Made by a program: the position numbers and the translations under genes
Notes under the pieces: model-generated
Seen by the model: only the letters and a program-made list of their open reading frames with translations
What the model was told of the DNA's origin: nothing
Databases searched by the model: none
From: Malurus cyaneus samueli
Taxonomy: Eukaryota > Chordata > Aves > Passeriformes > Maluridae
Direction: 5' to 3'
NCBI GenBank assembly: GCA_009741485.1
Contig: CM019216.1
Location: forward strand, 19,980,185 to 20,044,184
DNA length: 64,000 nt
Shown here: positions 35,801-46,508 of the stretch, one piece after another
How positions within the stretch are numbered: position 1 is the first letter of the stretch
Layout of the letters: each line of letters starts with the position of its first letter

Positions 35801-38800
35801 TATAAGGAGAAAATGGATTGTCAGTGCACTGTGCTCAACCAGACAAGTAAAATAAGACTGCACTGTTTTAAGGTCTAAAAAAAAAATAATCATAGGATCA
35901 GAACTCCCACAGATCGATCTCTGTGTCCCCCACAGGAAAGACCATCAGACCATTTGTCCCCTTCTCTCTAAGTCAAGTCACGTTTGCTTACAGCCGAGCT
36001 AAAGGTAAGGGAAAAGGGAATAAGTCAGAGTAGCTTTCTTTGAACTGTGCTTCACCCCATGTCTTTGGAAATGATCTCAATAGCTCTAAGGTAGGTTGTG
36101 GCAACTGTTAACTGCACTTGGATACGCAGCACAATACTAGAAGCAACTGCATCCCTGAATTATTTAAGGACATAGAAAGTAAGGCATTTCAGGCAGCTCT
36201 AACAGACTTAAAGTAAAATATCCCTATTGTAGATATCAGCTTTTCATTCTCAAAGTGCACTAAAAAGATATCTTAATTTTCAAGTATTTGTGTGCTTACA
36301 GTAACTGAAAGTGGTGATAGCGACAGTAAAGGTGCCCTTCTCTCATTAGAATGATTGAAACCAGGAGTGAATCACTTGTCATTCAAATCCAACCACCTCT
36401 CAGGCAAATGTTAAAAAAGAGAAGGAAAAAAAAGAGTATTTTTAAAATATCCTTTCCAAAAATTATGTATACTTTTGCCTAACTCCATGGGCATCTGGAA
36501 TCACTGCTATATCGATGTACACTTAAATGAGCAAGATCAGCTTCAAGCTCCTTATTACTATAAGCATTGGGGAAAATTAGGTAGGCAGAATGTAATCACT
36601 CAGGCTGGTGTTTTCTTAAATACAGGACTGAATAAAATAATTATTTAGCTTGTAAATCAACAATCCTTTTCTATTCTGAAATTACCCTATACTCAGCCAC
36701 AGCAATAAACAAGAATGTATTTCAAGGAAAAAGGAAAAAAAAATAATTCTATACCTATGGAGAACTTGTTTCACATTTAATCTTTAAATTAGATAAAGTA
36801 TCAAGAAATTCAGTCTACCTTCATTTTGAAGTGTGCAAACAGAGATGGATTTGAGAATTAACATGTTTCCTTCTTTCCCCCCCTCCCCCCTCCCATGCTG
36901 GTTAAAGTAGGAGCATTTTCTGTCTTGAGACTAACATTTCTGTGTCTAAAATGGTTTCAATTCATTAAATAAAATTCACAGACTGAAAAAAAAATGTATT
37001 AACCATAAGTTTCTAAAGCCTCAAAAACAATTGCAAGTGGCCCATGAGTGTTTACACCCTGTGAAAACATTAGATGGGCATACAATTTCTTTCATTTAAC
37101 TTGCTAACAAAATAAATCACAGATAGATATTTGTTGCATAATAACAATAGTATTATTCAAGGAAAGAAGTACTTTTCAGAAATAACAACTGTTCATGGTC
37201 ACAAGTATTCCCAGCTCAAATTTTTTTCCCTCTAATGGAAACAGCATTTTTTCTTTAAAGAAGAGATGTACTTATAAATATTGCATACAACTCAGTCCTG
37301 CTGAGGAACACTTTCAAGCAAATAAGACAGAAACAGATAAAAAAGCTAGAGGGATTGGTAAGCAGCAGTGGGAAGAAACAATAATTTCAGAGTAAGTCTG
37401 AGGTTCTAGTTTCACAAGTATTTGTTTTGGCATCAGTGTTTGCTTGTTCATCCCCTAAGCCTCACTGATTATCACTGTCTCATCTCACTCCCTCAGACAA
37501 ACTGGAGAAAACACTGGTGTCACACTGTGAACAACATCAGAGATGCTAATTCAGGTTAAAAACCCCACAGCTTTATGGTGTTGGGTTTTGGGGGCTTTGG
37601 TTCCTGAGAGAAATAGCTGTAAATGTATGGCTTGTTTAAACTTGCCCTGGGATTTCTGTGTTGCTTTATATCATAGCAAGCGGGATGTTAAATGTTCGTG
37701 TTCCAATTAAGTGGTTTAATGGTCACTTCAGATCAAATTAAATTAGAGATGGTCATGAAACTTTTGCAGCCTCATGACAATTTTCTCAGAGCCAACATCT
37801 ATTTCTAATCCTCATTCAAACTGAAAAATTCCTGAAAATTCCACCAATACTACATTAACTCAACAGAATTATTATTGTTATCATTGATAGTACTGCGATT
37901 ATGAGATACCTAATTTTTGACTATACACATGTTTAATTTCAGCTATTAAAAGTCCCCAAGCTGTTGTACTCCAAAGTAAAAAACTCAAAAATTATATAAA
38001 GGAGCCCTGAAAGTCTGAGCGAGAAAAAGGTAGGCAGTTCTGAAGTGACTGCTGTGGGTCTGTGGCTGCACTGACTTTTGTGAGGTATGGTCACATCCTG
38101 TGAAATATTGGCTTGTGGTTTGCACGACAACAAAACAAGCCATCACTTGTCAAGGAGCTTTGCATTTGCTGCAGGCAAAGGTCAGGGACATAGAGGATTT
38201 CTGGTTATGACATGTGGCCACTTGTAACTTTTTGATAATTTCCTTGTGTTCGGTCTCTGTGTCTCCTGGTGATCAGCTCGTATTTCCATAACAGCAGCAT
38301 TGGTAATGGCTATTGGGAGTGACATCCTGAACTACTGAATTCAGACTTTGCTAAGGTCAATGGCTACATGGTATTATACTTTCAGAAGCGTTTTCACTTG
38401 ATCCTATTTTTTCTTTTTGTTTATCTGCTATGTTTTCAGATTTATTTTTTTTTTTTTTTTCTGATTCGGAGCCTGAATTTGTTCATATCTGATCTGGATC
38501 CATTTTACTTAAATATTTTCTTTCTCCTAGGTGTTTCTTCCTTTCTCAATTTCTTGAAACAAAGGACAGATTTTTTCAGACTGAATTGTGCAAAATAAGT
38601 TATCTTAGGCAAAATAAGTGATTTTATCTTCCCTCAGAAAGGAGCCCTGATGCTTCCTTTAAAGTCCTCTTGGACCTCTTGGACCAGTGGTGCACAGTTT
38701 TGCTCCTGTTTCAGCTTTCCTTTGTAGCACTGGTGAGCCTTTACAGGTGAAGTCCCAGCAGTGCCTCGTGCAATCACATTACTGTTGGAAACACTTCCCC

Positions 38801-39260
38801 AGATGTAGTCTAAGAGATGATTTGATCTTTCCAGGGATGCATTTTGTTAATGGCCCATAATCACTCTATCTATCCAATAACCTTTTTTCTTCTCTCACGG
38901 TAGTAATAGGTGAGCTTACAAAGAGTAGTACAAATTTTTCCCTTATGTACCCAAAAGTGTTGAATTGTACTCTCCTTCTGTTTTATTACTGCATTTGTCA
39001 TAGTTTCTTCCTCCTTTTAAATGGCATTTTGAGTACCTAGTGTCTCTTCTGCACTGTCTTGAATTTCTGACTATAACTAATATTACTCTAATACCTATAA
39101 CTGTAACTAAAATGTTTCTCCTTTTGTGGCAAATTTAGAAATACAAATCCTTGTAATTGAAAAATAAAAAAAAAGTCTGGCAGCTTTTGCAATTATCACT
39201 AGAACCTTTATTGATCATTTGGGCACTAAAATGTAAGAAATATAAAACCCATTAGAGAAC
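32813..39260. other. 6.4 kb of unique noncoding DNA, possible conserved elements
   Basis: The longest stretch without a recognised interspersed repeat apart from 52.6-60.5 kb. Sub-regions 33.24-33.5 kb and 35.32-35.87 kb have mixed complexity with many homeodomain-type cores (TAATTA, TTAATTAA, TAATTG) and look like the conserved noncoding DNA often found near developmental genes. This cannot be tested from one sequence. An AT-only patch lies at 33530-33592 and a C-rich tract at 36877. No exon is recognised. Confidence 0.45.
36877..36894 (-). other. Potential G-quadruplex (minus strand)
   Basis: The plus strand reads C7-T-C6-T-C3. The minus strand is therefore G3-A-G6-A-G7, which satisfies four runs of at least three G with loops of 1-7 nt. 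The plus strand could form an i-motif. No promoter context is visible. Confidence 0.6.
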
Positions 39261-39697
39261 ATCCTAAGGAGGGTTAGGAGGGTGCTGTAGGGCCTTGAGG
39301 GGACGCCTTGTGAGGAGTGGCTGAAGGATCTGGGTCTGTTCAACCCAGAGAAAATGAGACTGAGGGATAACTTCACTGCAATTACAGCTTCCTGAGGGGC
39401 AGGCACTGATCTCTGCTCTGTGGTGGCAGTGACAGCACCTGAGGGAATGGCCTGAAGTTGTGTCAGGGAGGTTTAGGTTGGATATCAGGAAAAGGTTCTT
39501 CACCCAGAGGGTGTTTGGGCACTGGAACAGCTCCCCAGGGCAGTGGTCACAGCTCCAAGCCTGACAGAGCTCCAGAAGTGTTTGAACAGTGCTGTCAGGC
39601 ACATGGGGTGACTCTTAGGGTGTCCTGTGCAGGGTCAGGAATGGGATCTATTGGGTCTCTTCCAGCTGCGAATAGTCTTTGATAATCTAATCATTCT
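39261..39697 (+). mobile_element. CR1 LINE, 3' end, songbird-like subfamily
   Basis: Sense-strand copy of the same subfamily as 23363-23830. It includes 'ggccttgaggggacgccttg', 'ggatctgggtctgttcaacc', 'aggcactgatctctgctctg', 'ggcactggaacagctcccca' and 'tgacagagctccagaagtgt', and ends in a diverged 3' terminus near 39697. It is 5'-truncated. Compared with the 23.4 kb copy it lacks about 15 bp next to 'gcctgcccctcaggaagctg' (minus-strand reading). Confidence 0.92.
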
Positions 39698-40927
39698 CTT
39701 GGATTTTAGACCCCAGCCTAGAGGTGGAATAAGTGCAAGTTTTCCAGTGCCTTAAGCAAGATATTCTTCTATTGAAAGTTTCTCTTGACACTAGTTTTCT
39801 GCTTCGTCCCTTTCTTTTCAGCCTCACATTTCCTCCCCCTAACTGGCTTTTGTTCCCTCAGTAATGATGAAGAGATGCTGTAACAGTACATAATAGTTGC
39901 ATGAGACGGCTCTTGGGAGCCTGTGATAGCCGTGATCCACAATGTTATTTCCCAGCTATCAAAACAGAGTAAGGTACGAGTTGCCTATGTGAATTCTTTC
40001 TTACTTTCATTCAGTTTCAGCATTGTCTCTTTCAGTAGTAGGCACAGAGCTCCCTCTACACGTTTTGTTGATCAGATGAAGCATTTTTGGATCCTGCTAG
40101 ATGCAGCTAGATGAACAGTACTAGACAAACATAAATCAATATCATTAACTTCTGCATCTCTCAGCTACAGCTAAGAACCAAGAAACTAAACCAAGCTGTT
40201 AGGAACCATCTTAGTATTGATAAAAGAAAATAGTTGACATTTGCTGCTGGCAGTTTTACTAGGAGATGTGTGTCTGCTAGTCTGAGGAAGATTTCATCAG
40301 CTGTGTGAAGTCTGAGAGATCTCAAAGGAAGCAGAAAGAAAAAAGGCCTGAAAAGGACTGAGGTATATTTCCTTTGTGCTTAGAGAAGGAGAGAGCTTCT
40401 GAAATACTAAAACAAGTAATGGGACTTACTGGCAGACACTGGTAAAGGATTTGACGGGAAATTTGATCTCCTCTGTTATGAGTCACAACCTTGAATGTTA
40501 CAGCTTCTGCATGAGTAGCAGCACAGTTGTAAATAGAACTGCTTCAGATGCAATGCACTGAATTCAGCACAGAAAGGAATGGATCTAATTTGTCCATACT
40601 TTATATCTTTTGAAAACCTGAACCACAGGTAGGCTTGCCTCTTATTCTTTAAAATATGCATCAGCCACAGAGCGACAAAACATAACAAAAATTGTAATTT
40701 TGGTCACTTGCATAGGAGAAAACGTACAATTAGTAAAGGCTTGGGTACAGAAATAAATATTAAATATTTCCTCTATACTTGTGTGGCAAAGCTGCCACCC
40801 CATGATCTATGTTTTCCTGATGTTTCATTGTTACCCATAATTGTAATTGTTCTGCTCAGTCTAGGTTTCTTATTTTAGTATAAATAAATAAAGTGAATTA
40901 GGTTGCTGCCTGAGGGATCTCTATAGA
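39698..40927. other. Noncoding DNA, no gene seen
   Basis: Unique sequence between two CR1 copies. No exon or repeat recognised. Confidence 0.55.
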
Positions 40928-41720
40928 AACCGGCTGCTTGTCCCAGTTTTGTGTCATCAACAAACAAGATGAAGGTACACTCTGCCCTGGCATGACCATT
41001 GGTGAAGCCATGCTGACTACCCCTGACAAATTTCCTGGAAATTTGGCACTATTCAGGGTTATCTGCTCCAACTCCTTCCCAGGGATTGAGGAGAGCCTAA
41101 CCAGTCTCTATTTCCCTGGCTGCCCCTTTTAGCACTTCTTGAAAGTAGCAGTGGCTCTCACTTTTCTCCTGCCTTTGGGCACTTTTCCCTGTCACCACAG
41201 CTGCCTGAAGATCATCACGAGTGGCCTTCTGCTATCTCCCTCAGCTCCAGTGGATGCATCCCATCATGGCCCATGGTCTGTGAATGCTCAAATTGCTGAA
41301 GTTTTCCCTGATTCTCCTACTAATGATGCATCTTCCTCTCCTTGGTCTCTGGAATTCCTGGAATTCCTGAAGGTCTATCTTTCTGTAAAGACTGAGGCAA
41401 AGGTGGTGTTCAGTACCTCTGCATTTCCCAAGTCTTCTTCATCAGTTCTCCTGCCTCACTGAGCAATGGGCACCCATTTCCCCACCCTTTGCCTCAATCT
41501 TCATTTTGTCACCTATGAACTCACAGAAGTCCTCCTACTTCTCTAGCATCCCTGTTCAGATTCAATTCTGTTTGGACTTTAGCTGCCCTAACTTTGTCTG
41601 TGAATTCTCAATGTTTCTGTATTCCTCCCAAGTTACCCTTTCTGTATGCTTGTTTCCTCCCAAGTTACCCTTTCTGTATGCTTCTTTGTTGTATTTGACT
41701 TCTCAAATGATTAAGGACAA
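40928..41720 (-). mobile_element. CR1 LINE ORF2 relic with internal deletion
   Basis: On the minus strand, reading from 41720 leftwards, conceptual pieces follow CR1 ORF2. First is a 'GP.GMHPRVLREL'-like segment near 41270, then 'GKVPKGRRKVRATATFKKC' (family: 'GEVPEDWKKANVTPIFKKG'). Next come 'RLVRLSSIPGKELEQI' (family: 'RPVSLTSVPGKVMEQI') and 'GSQHGFTNG' (family: 'QHGFTKGKS'). At about 40985 the sequence jumps straight to FVDDTKLG (40941-40964), which is catalytic motif C. Motifs A and B and the DNA between, perhaps 250-300 bp, are missing. Stops and frameshifts abound. No CR1 3' end is present. Confidence 0.85.
41622..41683 (+). repeat. 30-bp tandem duplication inside the CR1 relic
   Basis: A 30-bp unit beginning 'ttcctcccaagttacccttt' occurs at 41622-41651 and again, identical, at 41654-41683 (period 32). 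The identical copies imply a recent duplication, much younger than the CR1 copy that contains it. Confidence 0.92.
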
Positions 41721-41740
41721 ATGTAATGGCTTTCAGGATT

Positions 41741-41762
41741 AAAAAAAAAAAAAAAAAAAAAA
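41741..41762 (+). repeat. Poly-A, 22 bases
   Basis: Uninterrupted run of 22 As, followed by GAAAAAAT, about 20 bp beyond the recognisable CR1 sequence. Confidence 0.9.
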
Positions 41763-44017
41763 GAAAAAATATCAATTTATGGCATGTTTGCAAAACTAAA
41801 AGAATATAGAACTCCCATATTTTCAATAAAAAGGCAAAATTGGAGACAATAGGAAGAATTTGGCTACTTCATTATTGACTTCTTAGCCTCTTCTAAAATC
41901 CTTCTTTTCTGTGAAAAAATTGCAGATGTAACAGTTCCCAGTACGCGGACAGATGGGAGTAACTACTGTCTATTGCTTTGAAGAAATATTACACTAAAAC
42001 AGTATCTCATTACAACACCTTTGCAGTTGTCTGGGAGTTTGTTCAAGAACAAAATGGATATTTATGTTCATTGTGCTTTTAAAATCATATTTTAAAGGAC
42101 TCTTAATGAAAGACAGTCTGTGACCTTTTAGCTGTTTCAATACTATTGTGGGAACGAATTTTCATTTCATTGTAATAATTATGTTAGCAACTTCTACTTT
42201 TTCTTTTTTTTAATTGACAGTAAGTATGATTAGGAATACAATAGCACCACCTGAGGCACAGTAGCTGCCTAGATGACTTGTCAGTTCATAAATACAGGGT
42301 CAAATTTAGCCTTGCTGTGAGAGAGTGTACTTTAATTATCTGTTATTTATTATAAGTTAAGTTCTGACAATATGCTCTATACTAATAAGAATAGGGGAAA
42401 AAAATCAGTGACATAGAGCATTCATAAGCCAAGAAGCTATTTTTTACAATTCTAATTGATGTTCTGTTTAAAGCATGCAGTCAATTAATTTTATTCTTTC
42501 AAAATTACAGGTGAAGAAGACTAAAAGTTTGTTCTTACATTCACACATAGATATATCAGTAGGAAAAAAACCAAAAACAAACCAATCCGAATTTCAAGTG
42601 CACTGAAGATCCACAGGGATTTTCTGGAAAGAAGCAAAGGTACTGAGTGCCGGTGTAATGCCAAAATGGGTAGTAAACAAGACTCATCACTTGAGTAGAT
42701 TTTGAGGAAAGAGTTTTCTGAGCAGGAGTGTGGCACCAAAGCATTCAATCAGGGTACAAATGCAATTTAGCAAAGTGGGTCAGATTCATTACACTTGTAA
42801 AACCAAAGTGTTCAGCCCAGAACGCCACGCTCCCAGTTCAGCTGGGTAAACAGTGAAAAAGCTGACTGAGTACATAATGCAAAAATACACAGGGCTGCTG
42901 AGGTCATTGGGGCCTGTTTTGGCTGCTGGTCTTTCTGTCTTAAATAATCTTCCTGTTGTTGTTTTGCAGGCCTCCTCTTGGGTATAGGTTTTGGTAATTA
43001 ATAGGGACACACAGGACTAAGGGTGTGCCAAGACCTAAGGGCTTAAGTGACCCAAAAAAGATTTTGACCATTCGTGTTACCAGGGAAAACAGAAAAGTGC
43101 ATGCAAAAAGCAACCAGTATAAGACGACTCCTAAATTTACAGAATAATTCCCATTTTACTGATAATAAAATGAAGCTTGTGCCTTTTAAGTTCATTGTGA
43201 AAATCAATGATGGAATAAGTTGCAGTCTTAGAAATGAGCACTGCAGATAAGCATTTGCGTTAGACTTTAAATTGGTGTGCAATTTGCTGTGAGTAATGCT
43301 GCTGGCAAACAGGCATTAAGCAATGATTAATCTGCACTTTTTTTCAGATTTCAGACCTTAGCAAAGGAGTATCAGTTTGGTTTGTGTAGAGGGTTTTAGC
43401 CATACTTTTGTTTGCTGTTATCCTTTGGATTCCTCCATGTTATCCATCCACCAAATGTTATTGTTAAACTGAGCCGTAGTCTCATAGGAGCGGATCCTAC
43501 CAATTGACTAAACAAGAGAGGAGGGATTCATTTCCAAAAAGCATATTCACTCTAATTTTCTTCCTATGAGGAGTACTTCCTATGAGGAGTATAGTGCCCT
43601 GATAGCTGAAATACTATTCAAGGCATCACAGACAATTCTCCAGTTCAAATACCGTTCTAATGAAACATTTTTAATTTCATGTTCTCTTACAGATTCTTTA
43701 ATTTGATTTTTATTTTCCAAATACATGAAAAAATGGAAAGTTATGACAAAGTTGCTTATTATTTTGTCATTTCTGCATTGTGAGCTGCTAGATCACTTGC
43801 AGTTGGGCAATGGCTGAAAGATCAACATAGTAAAAATCCTTCTCTTTGCTCATTCTGCCACAAGGGATGAAAGTTCTTTAATATTCTTTGTCCTGATTAA
43901 CTTTTAAAGCATTATAAACACTAATCTTAGAAAAAGTTACCTCCCATCACCCTGCTGGGAATTTGGGAAAGGCCACTTCCGATTAAGTTGTCTATGATAA
44001 ATTCACAGGTTTATATA
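41763..44017. other. Noncoding DNA, no gene seen
   Basis: Unique sequence. A 16-bp direct tandem duplication (cttcctatgaggagta, twice) occupies 43560-43591. No exon or transposon recognised. Confidence 0.55.
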
Positions 44018-44228
44018 TTTTCCTTCTTTCCTTCTCTTTTTCTTTCTCTCTTTTTCTTTCCTTCTTGCTTACTTTCTTGTTTGCTCGCTTGCTTGCTTTC
44101 TTGCTTTCTCTTTTTCTTTCTTTCTCTTCTTTCTTGCTTTCTTGTTTTCCCACTTTGCCTCTTTCCCTCTTTATCTTTCTTTCTTTCTCTTTCACTCTCT
44201 CTTCTTTCCTCTTTGTCTCTTCCTCTCC
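44018..44228 (+). repeat. Polypyrimidine (CTTT)n-like tract, about 210 bp
   Basis: Almost exclusively C and T, with a few G interruptions near 44066-44105 and one patch of GCTTGCTT units. The complement is polypurine. Long homopurine-homopyrimidine tracts with mirror symmetry can adopt triplex (H-DNA) structure. The overlapping frames (Ser/Leu/Phe on plus, Lys/Glu/Arg on minus) are compositional artefacts. Confidence 0.92.
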
Positions 44229-44808
44229 ATTCCCCAACTCAGTGTGCTTAAAAAAAGCTTATAGTAAATAGAAAAAATAGTAAAGGGAAAAGCTTAAGCA
44301 GATAATGCATACTTATACCCAAAGATATAGATAGATAGATACATAGATGATATATAAATATGACACAGTTTATATATGGAGATATGGATAAAACAGCCTG
44401 TGTTAAATGGAAATACTGCATTGAATGTTTGCAGATATCATGTCTATGACAATAATCTTTATTCTGTATTAAGTTCTGTGTCCTCTATTCTCATTTCTAT
44501 AAAATCACAGTAGCAGAAGACTTAGCTGTGCTACTGATATTGGTGATAGTAATATCTTAAGTGCTCAGCAGAGCACGGAACAGCACTGCAGTCTGTATAA
44601 ATCTACGGTGTACCTGTCTTGCACAATGTGTACTGTTCTGCTACACCTATCTGAAATAAGATACAATGGAAGAAGTAAGGTGAAAGAAAGATGATCAGAA
44701 ATCTGAAATAGCTTTCATAAAAGTAGACAGTTAATAGACTAGAACTCCATTTGCTAGCAATATGAGGAAGACATTAATCATGATGGCATGCTGAATAGCA
44801 ATAAGAAC
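44229..44808. other. Noncoding DNA with a GATA microsatellite
   Basis: A short (GATA)n-like run with CATA and TATA variants occupies about 44323-44359. The remainder is unique sequence without recognised features. Confidence 0.6.
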
Positions 44809-45100
44809 AATTATTCACTGTGTTTGACACAATACAAGAACTAAGGACAACCCAATGTATTATTAGGCAGAGATTTTAAAGCAAACAAAAGTAAGTGCTT
44901 TTCACACAATGCATCATTCAGCTGTAGAATCCATTGCCATAGATTGCTTTAGGAACAAAAGCATAAATGAGTTTTAAAAGGTCAGACAGTTTCATTGGAA
45001 ATAGATCTGGTGGTGGTGGTAAAACATGGCTCAGATACAATCTCTGTCACAAATGTCTGCACAGCAGAAGCTATTAGGTACTATCTGAAAAGAAGGATTT
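44809..45100 (+). mobile_element. Ancient CR1/L3-like LINE, 3' region
   Basis: Blocks in order are 'ttattcactg', 'acacaatacaagaactaagg', 'acaacccaatg', 'ggcagagattttaaagcaaa' and 'caaaagtaagtgcttttcac'. These are followed by 'acaatgcatcattcagctgt', 'agaatccattgcca', 'aaaagcataaatgagtttta' and 'cagtttcattggaaatagat'. This matches the old amniote CR1 3' segment (encoding 'RITR.NQMKLTGRFKTNKRKYFFTQ', then 'LWNSLPQ..VEAKSITEFKK.LDKFMED'). The match is diverged throughout, with indels. The right end fades after about 45030. It is unrelated in subfamily to the younger CR1 copies in the window. Confidence 0.75.
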
Positions 45101-46147
45101 ACCTTAAGTAAGTGTGGTTCTTTTTTACTGTTCAATCAGCCCCCATATCGACCCATTCACAAAGATAGAAAACTGTGCTAGACGGATATTTGTTCTAATT
45201 CAGAAAGGTTTCTTTTATATTCTCTGTTGTTTTGACACTCAAATAGTTATTATCCTTCTGAACTATCTTATTTCATTAGGGAAATACACAGCTTGTTGAA
45301 TGACAGCTGCCTTCACTGAAGTTTGGTAAATTGGACATGACTCTGTTGATAACATGAAATGTTTGGAAAAGCTCTCCAATTGAGGGGCACCTTCCATCAG
45401 TTGAAATCTTCCCTACTGCCAAACCTTTTCACTATCAGAGAATAGAAAGTAAGAAGCAGAAAAGGAAAAGAGACTACAGATAAATAGGTGAGATTAGTTT
45501 GGATAAGGACTGGCCAGCAGTTAAAGTGAGCCTTCAGATATTAGAGATGAGACAGGTAGGACTGAATTAAAGACAGACGAGGAAGACAGATAGGGACTGG
45601 GTGGGAAGCTGAGTTCAGTTAAGATGAGGAGTTCATGTACAATATACAAGATTAAAGTAGTGTGTGGAAAAGCTAGAGATAGTTCAGATGAAAAGGCATA
45701 ACATTTGTACTCTACTTATGGTAATTTGGTCATTGATGGAATGATGATAAAGGGTCATGTTTGAAGAGCCTTGTTTGAGGATTGTATGAATAATACCTCA
45801 GTGTCAAGGTAATACAATAATTATGTGAACACTTTTGAACAGGTTCTCTCCAGGATATGTTACTGTTGGGACTCTTGACAACACATTAGCTACCAGTTGC
45901 TTTCAGAGGTAAAACAAAATTGAATATAATCACTGCACAGACTCCAGGGTGCTGAGGAATTTGTTCAGGAAGTGTGTCTGCTCATAAAGGAATCCTTATT
46001 ATTTCATGGTATTTTTTGGATCTTGAGGCTATCTGTCTAATTTGATTTCTCTCAGTCCCCAAAACAGAGGTCACTGACCCATCACTGAACTCTGGACTAT
46101 GTTTTGAAACATTTATAAAAGTTCTAAGTATCACAGGCTAAAATTCA
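45101..46147. other. Noncoding DNA, no gene seen
   Basis: Purine-rich unique sequence at 45.4-45.7 kb, otherwise unremarkable. Confidence 0.55.
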
Positions 46148-46406
46148 TGTGCTGGATTGACCTTGGCTGAAGTCCTAAGAAGATGGCGGACAAGGAGAAA
46201 ATAAAAAGTTAAAACCCCTTGTAGGTGAAGATAGAAGCATTTTAATAAAGCTAAAGTAAAAACCATATGAGGAAGAAAAGGAAAAAAAAAAAAGACTTTT
46301 ATCAACTTTCTGTCACCAGGAAATGTCCAACCACTTCCTGGGATGTAGTGTCAGTATTAAGGGTGCTCTCTTTGTAAGACTATCCACTCAGGTGGGGGAA
46401 CGGAAT
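46148..46406 (+). mobile_element. Possible degenerate endogenous retrovirus LTR relic
   Basis: It begins 'tgtgctggattgaccttggc', like the 5' end of a family of avian ERV LTRs that start TGTGCTGG. It continues with 'gacaaggagaaaata' and, further on, 'ccacttcctgggatgtag', which also appears in avian LTR-related repeats. No clear right boundary or target-site duplication is found. An AAGATGGCGG core (46180-46189) equals the YY1 consensus. The assignment is from recall and tentative. Confidence 0.33.
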
Positions 46407-46416
46407 AAATTTTTTA

Positions 46417-46508
46417 AAATAATAAATGAAATGAAATAAATAAATAAAATAATAAAATAAAGTAAATAAATATTAATAAAATAAAATAAAATAAAATAAA
46501 ATAAAATA
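46417..46508 (+). repeat. (AAATA)n microsatellite
   Basis: Imperfect AAATA/AATAA/AAATG units, ending in about six perfect AAATA units. It directly follows the possible LTR relic. Confidence 0.92.

Noticed and set aside
41139..41462. 107-codon plus-strand open frame
   Set aside because: It is the antisense of the CR1 ORF2 relic. The meaningful similarity is on the minus strand.
43988..44251. Ser/Leu/Phe-rich frame resembling a membrane protein
   Set aside because: Pure consequence of the polypyrimidine tract.
46180..46200. ATGGCGGACAAGGAG as a start codon with a short coding exon
   Set aside because: It looks like a good translation start, but the frame soon hits a stop in the AAAATAAAAAGTTAAA text. 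A YY1-type motif in a repeat relic is more plausible.
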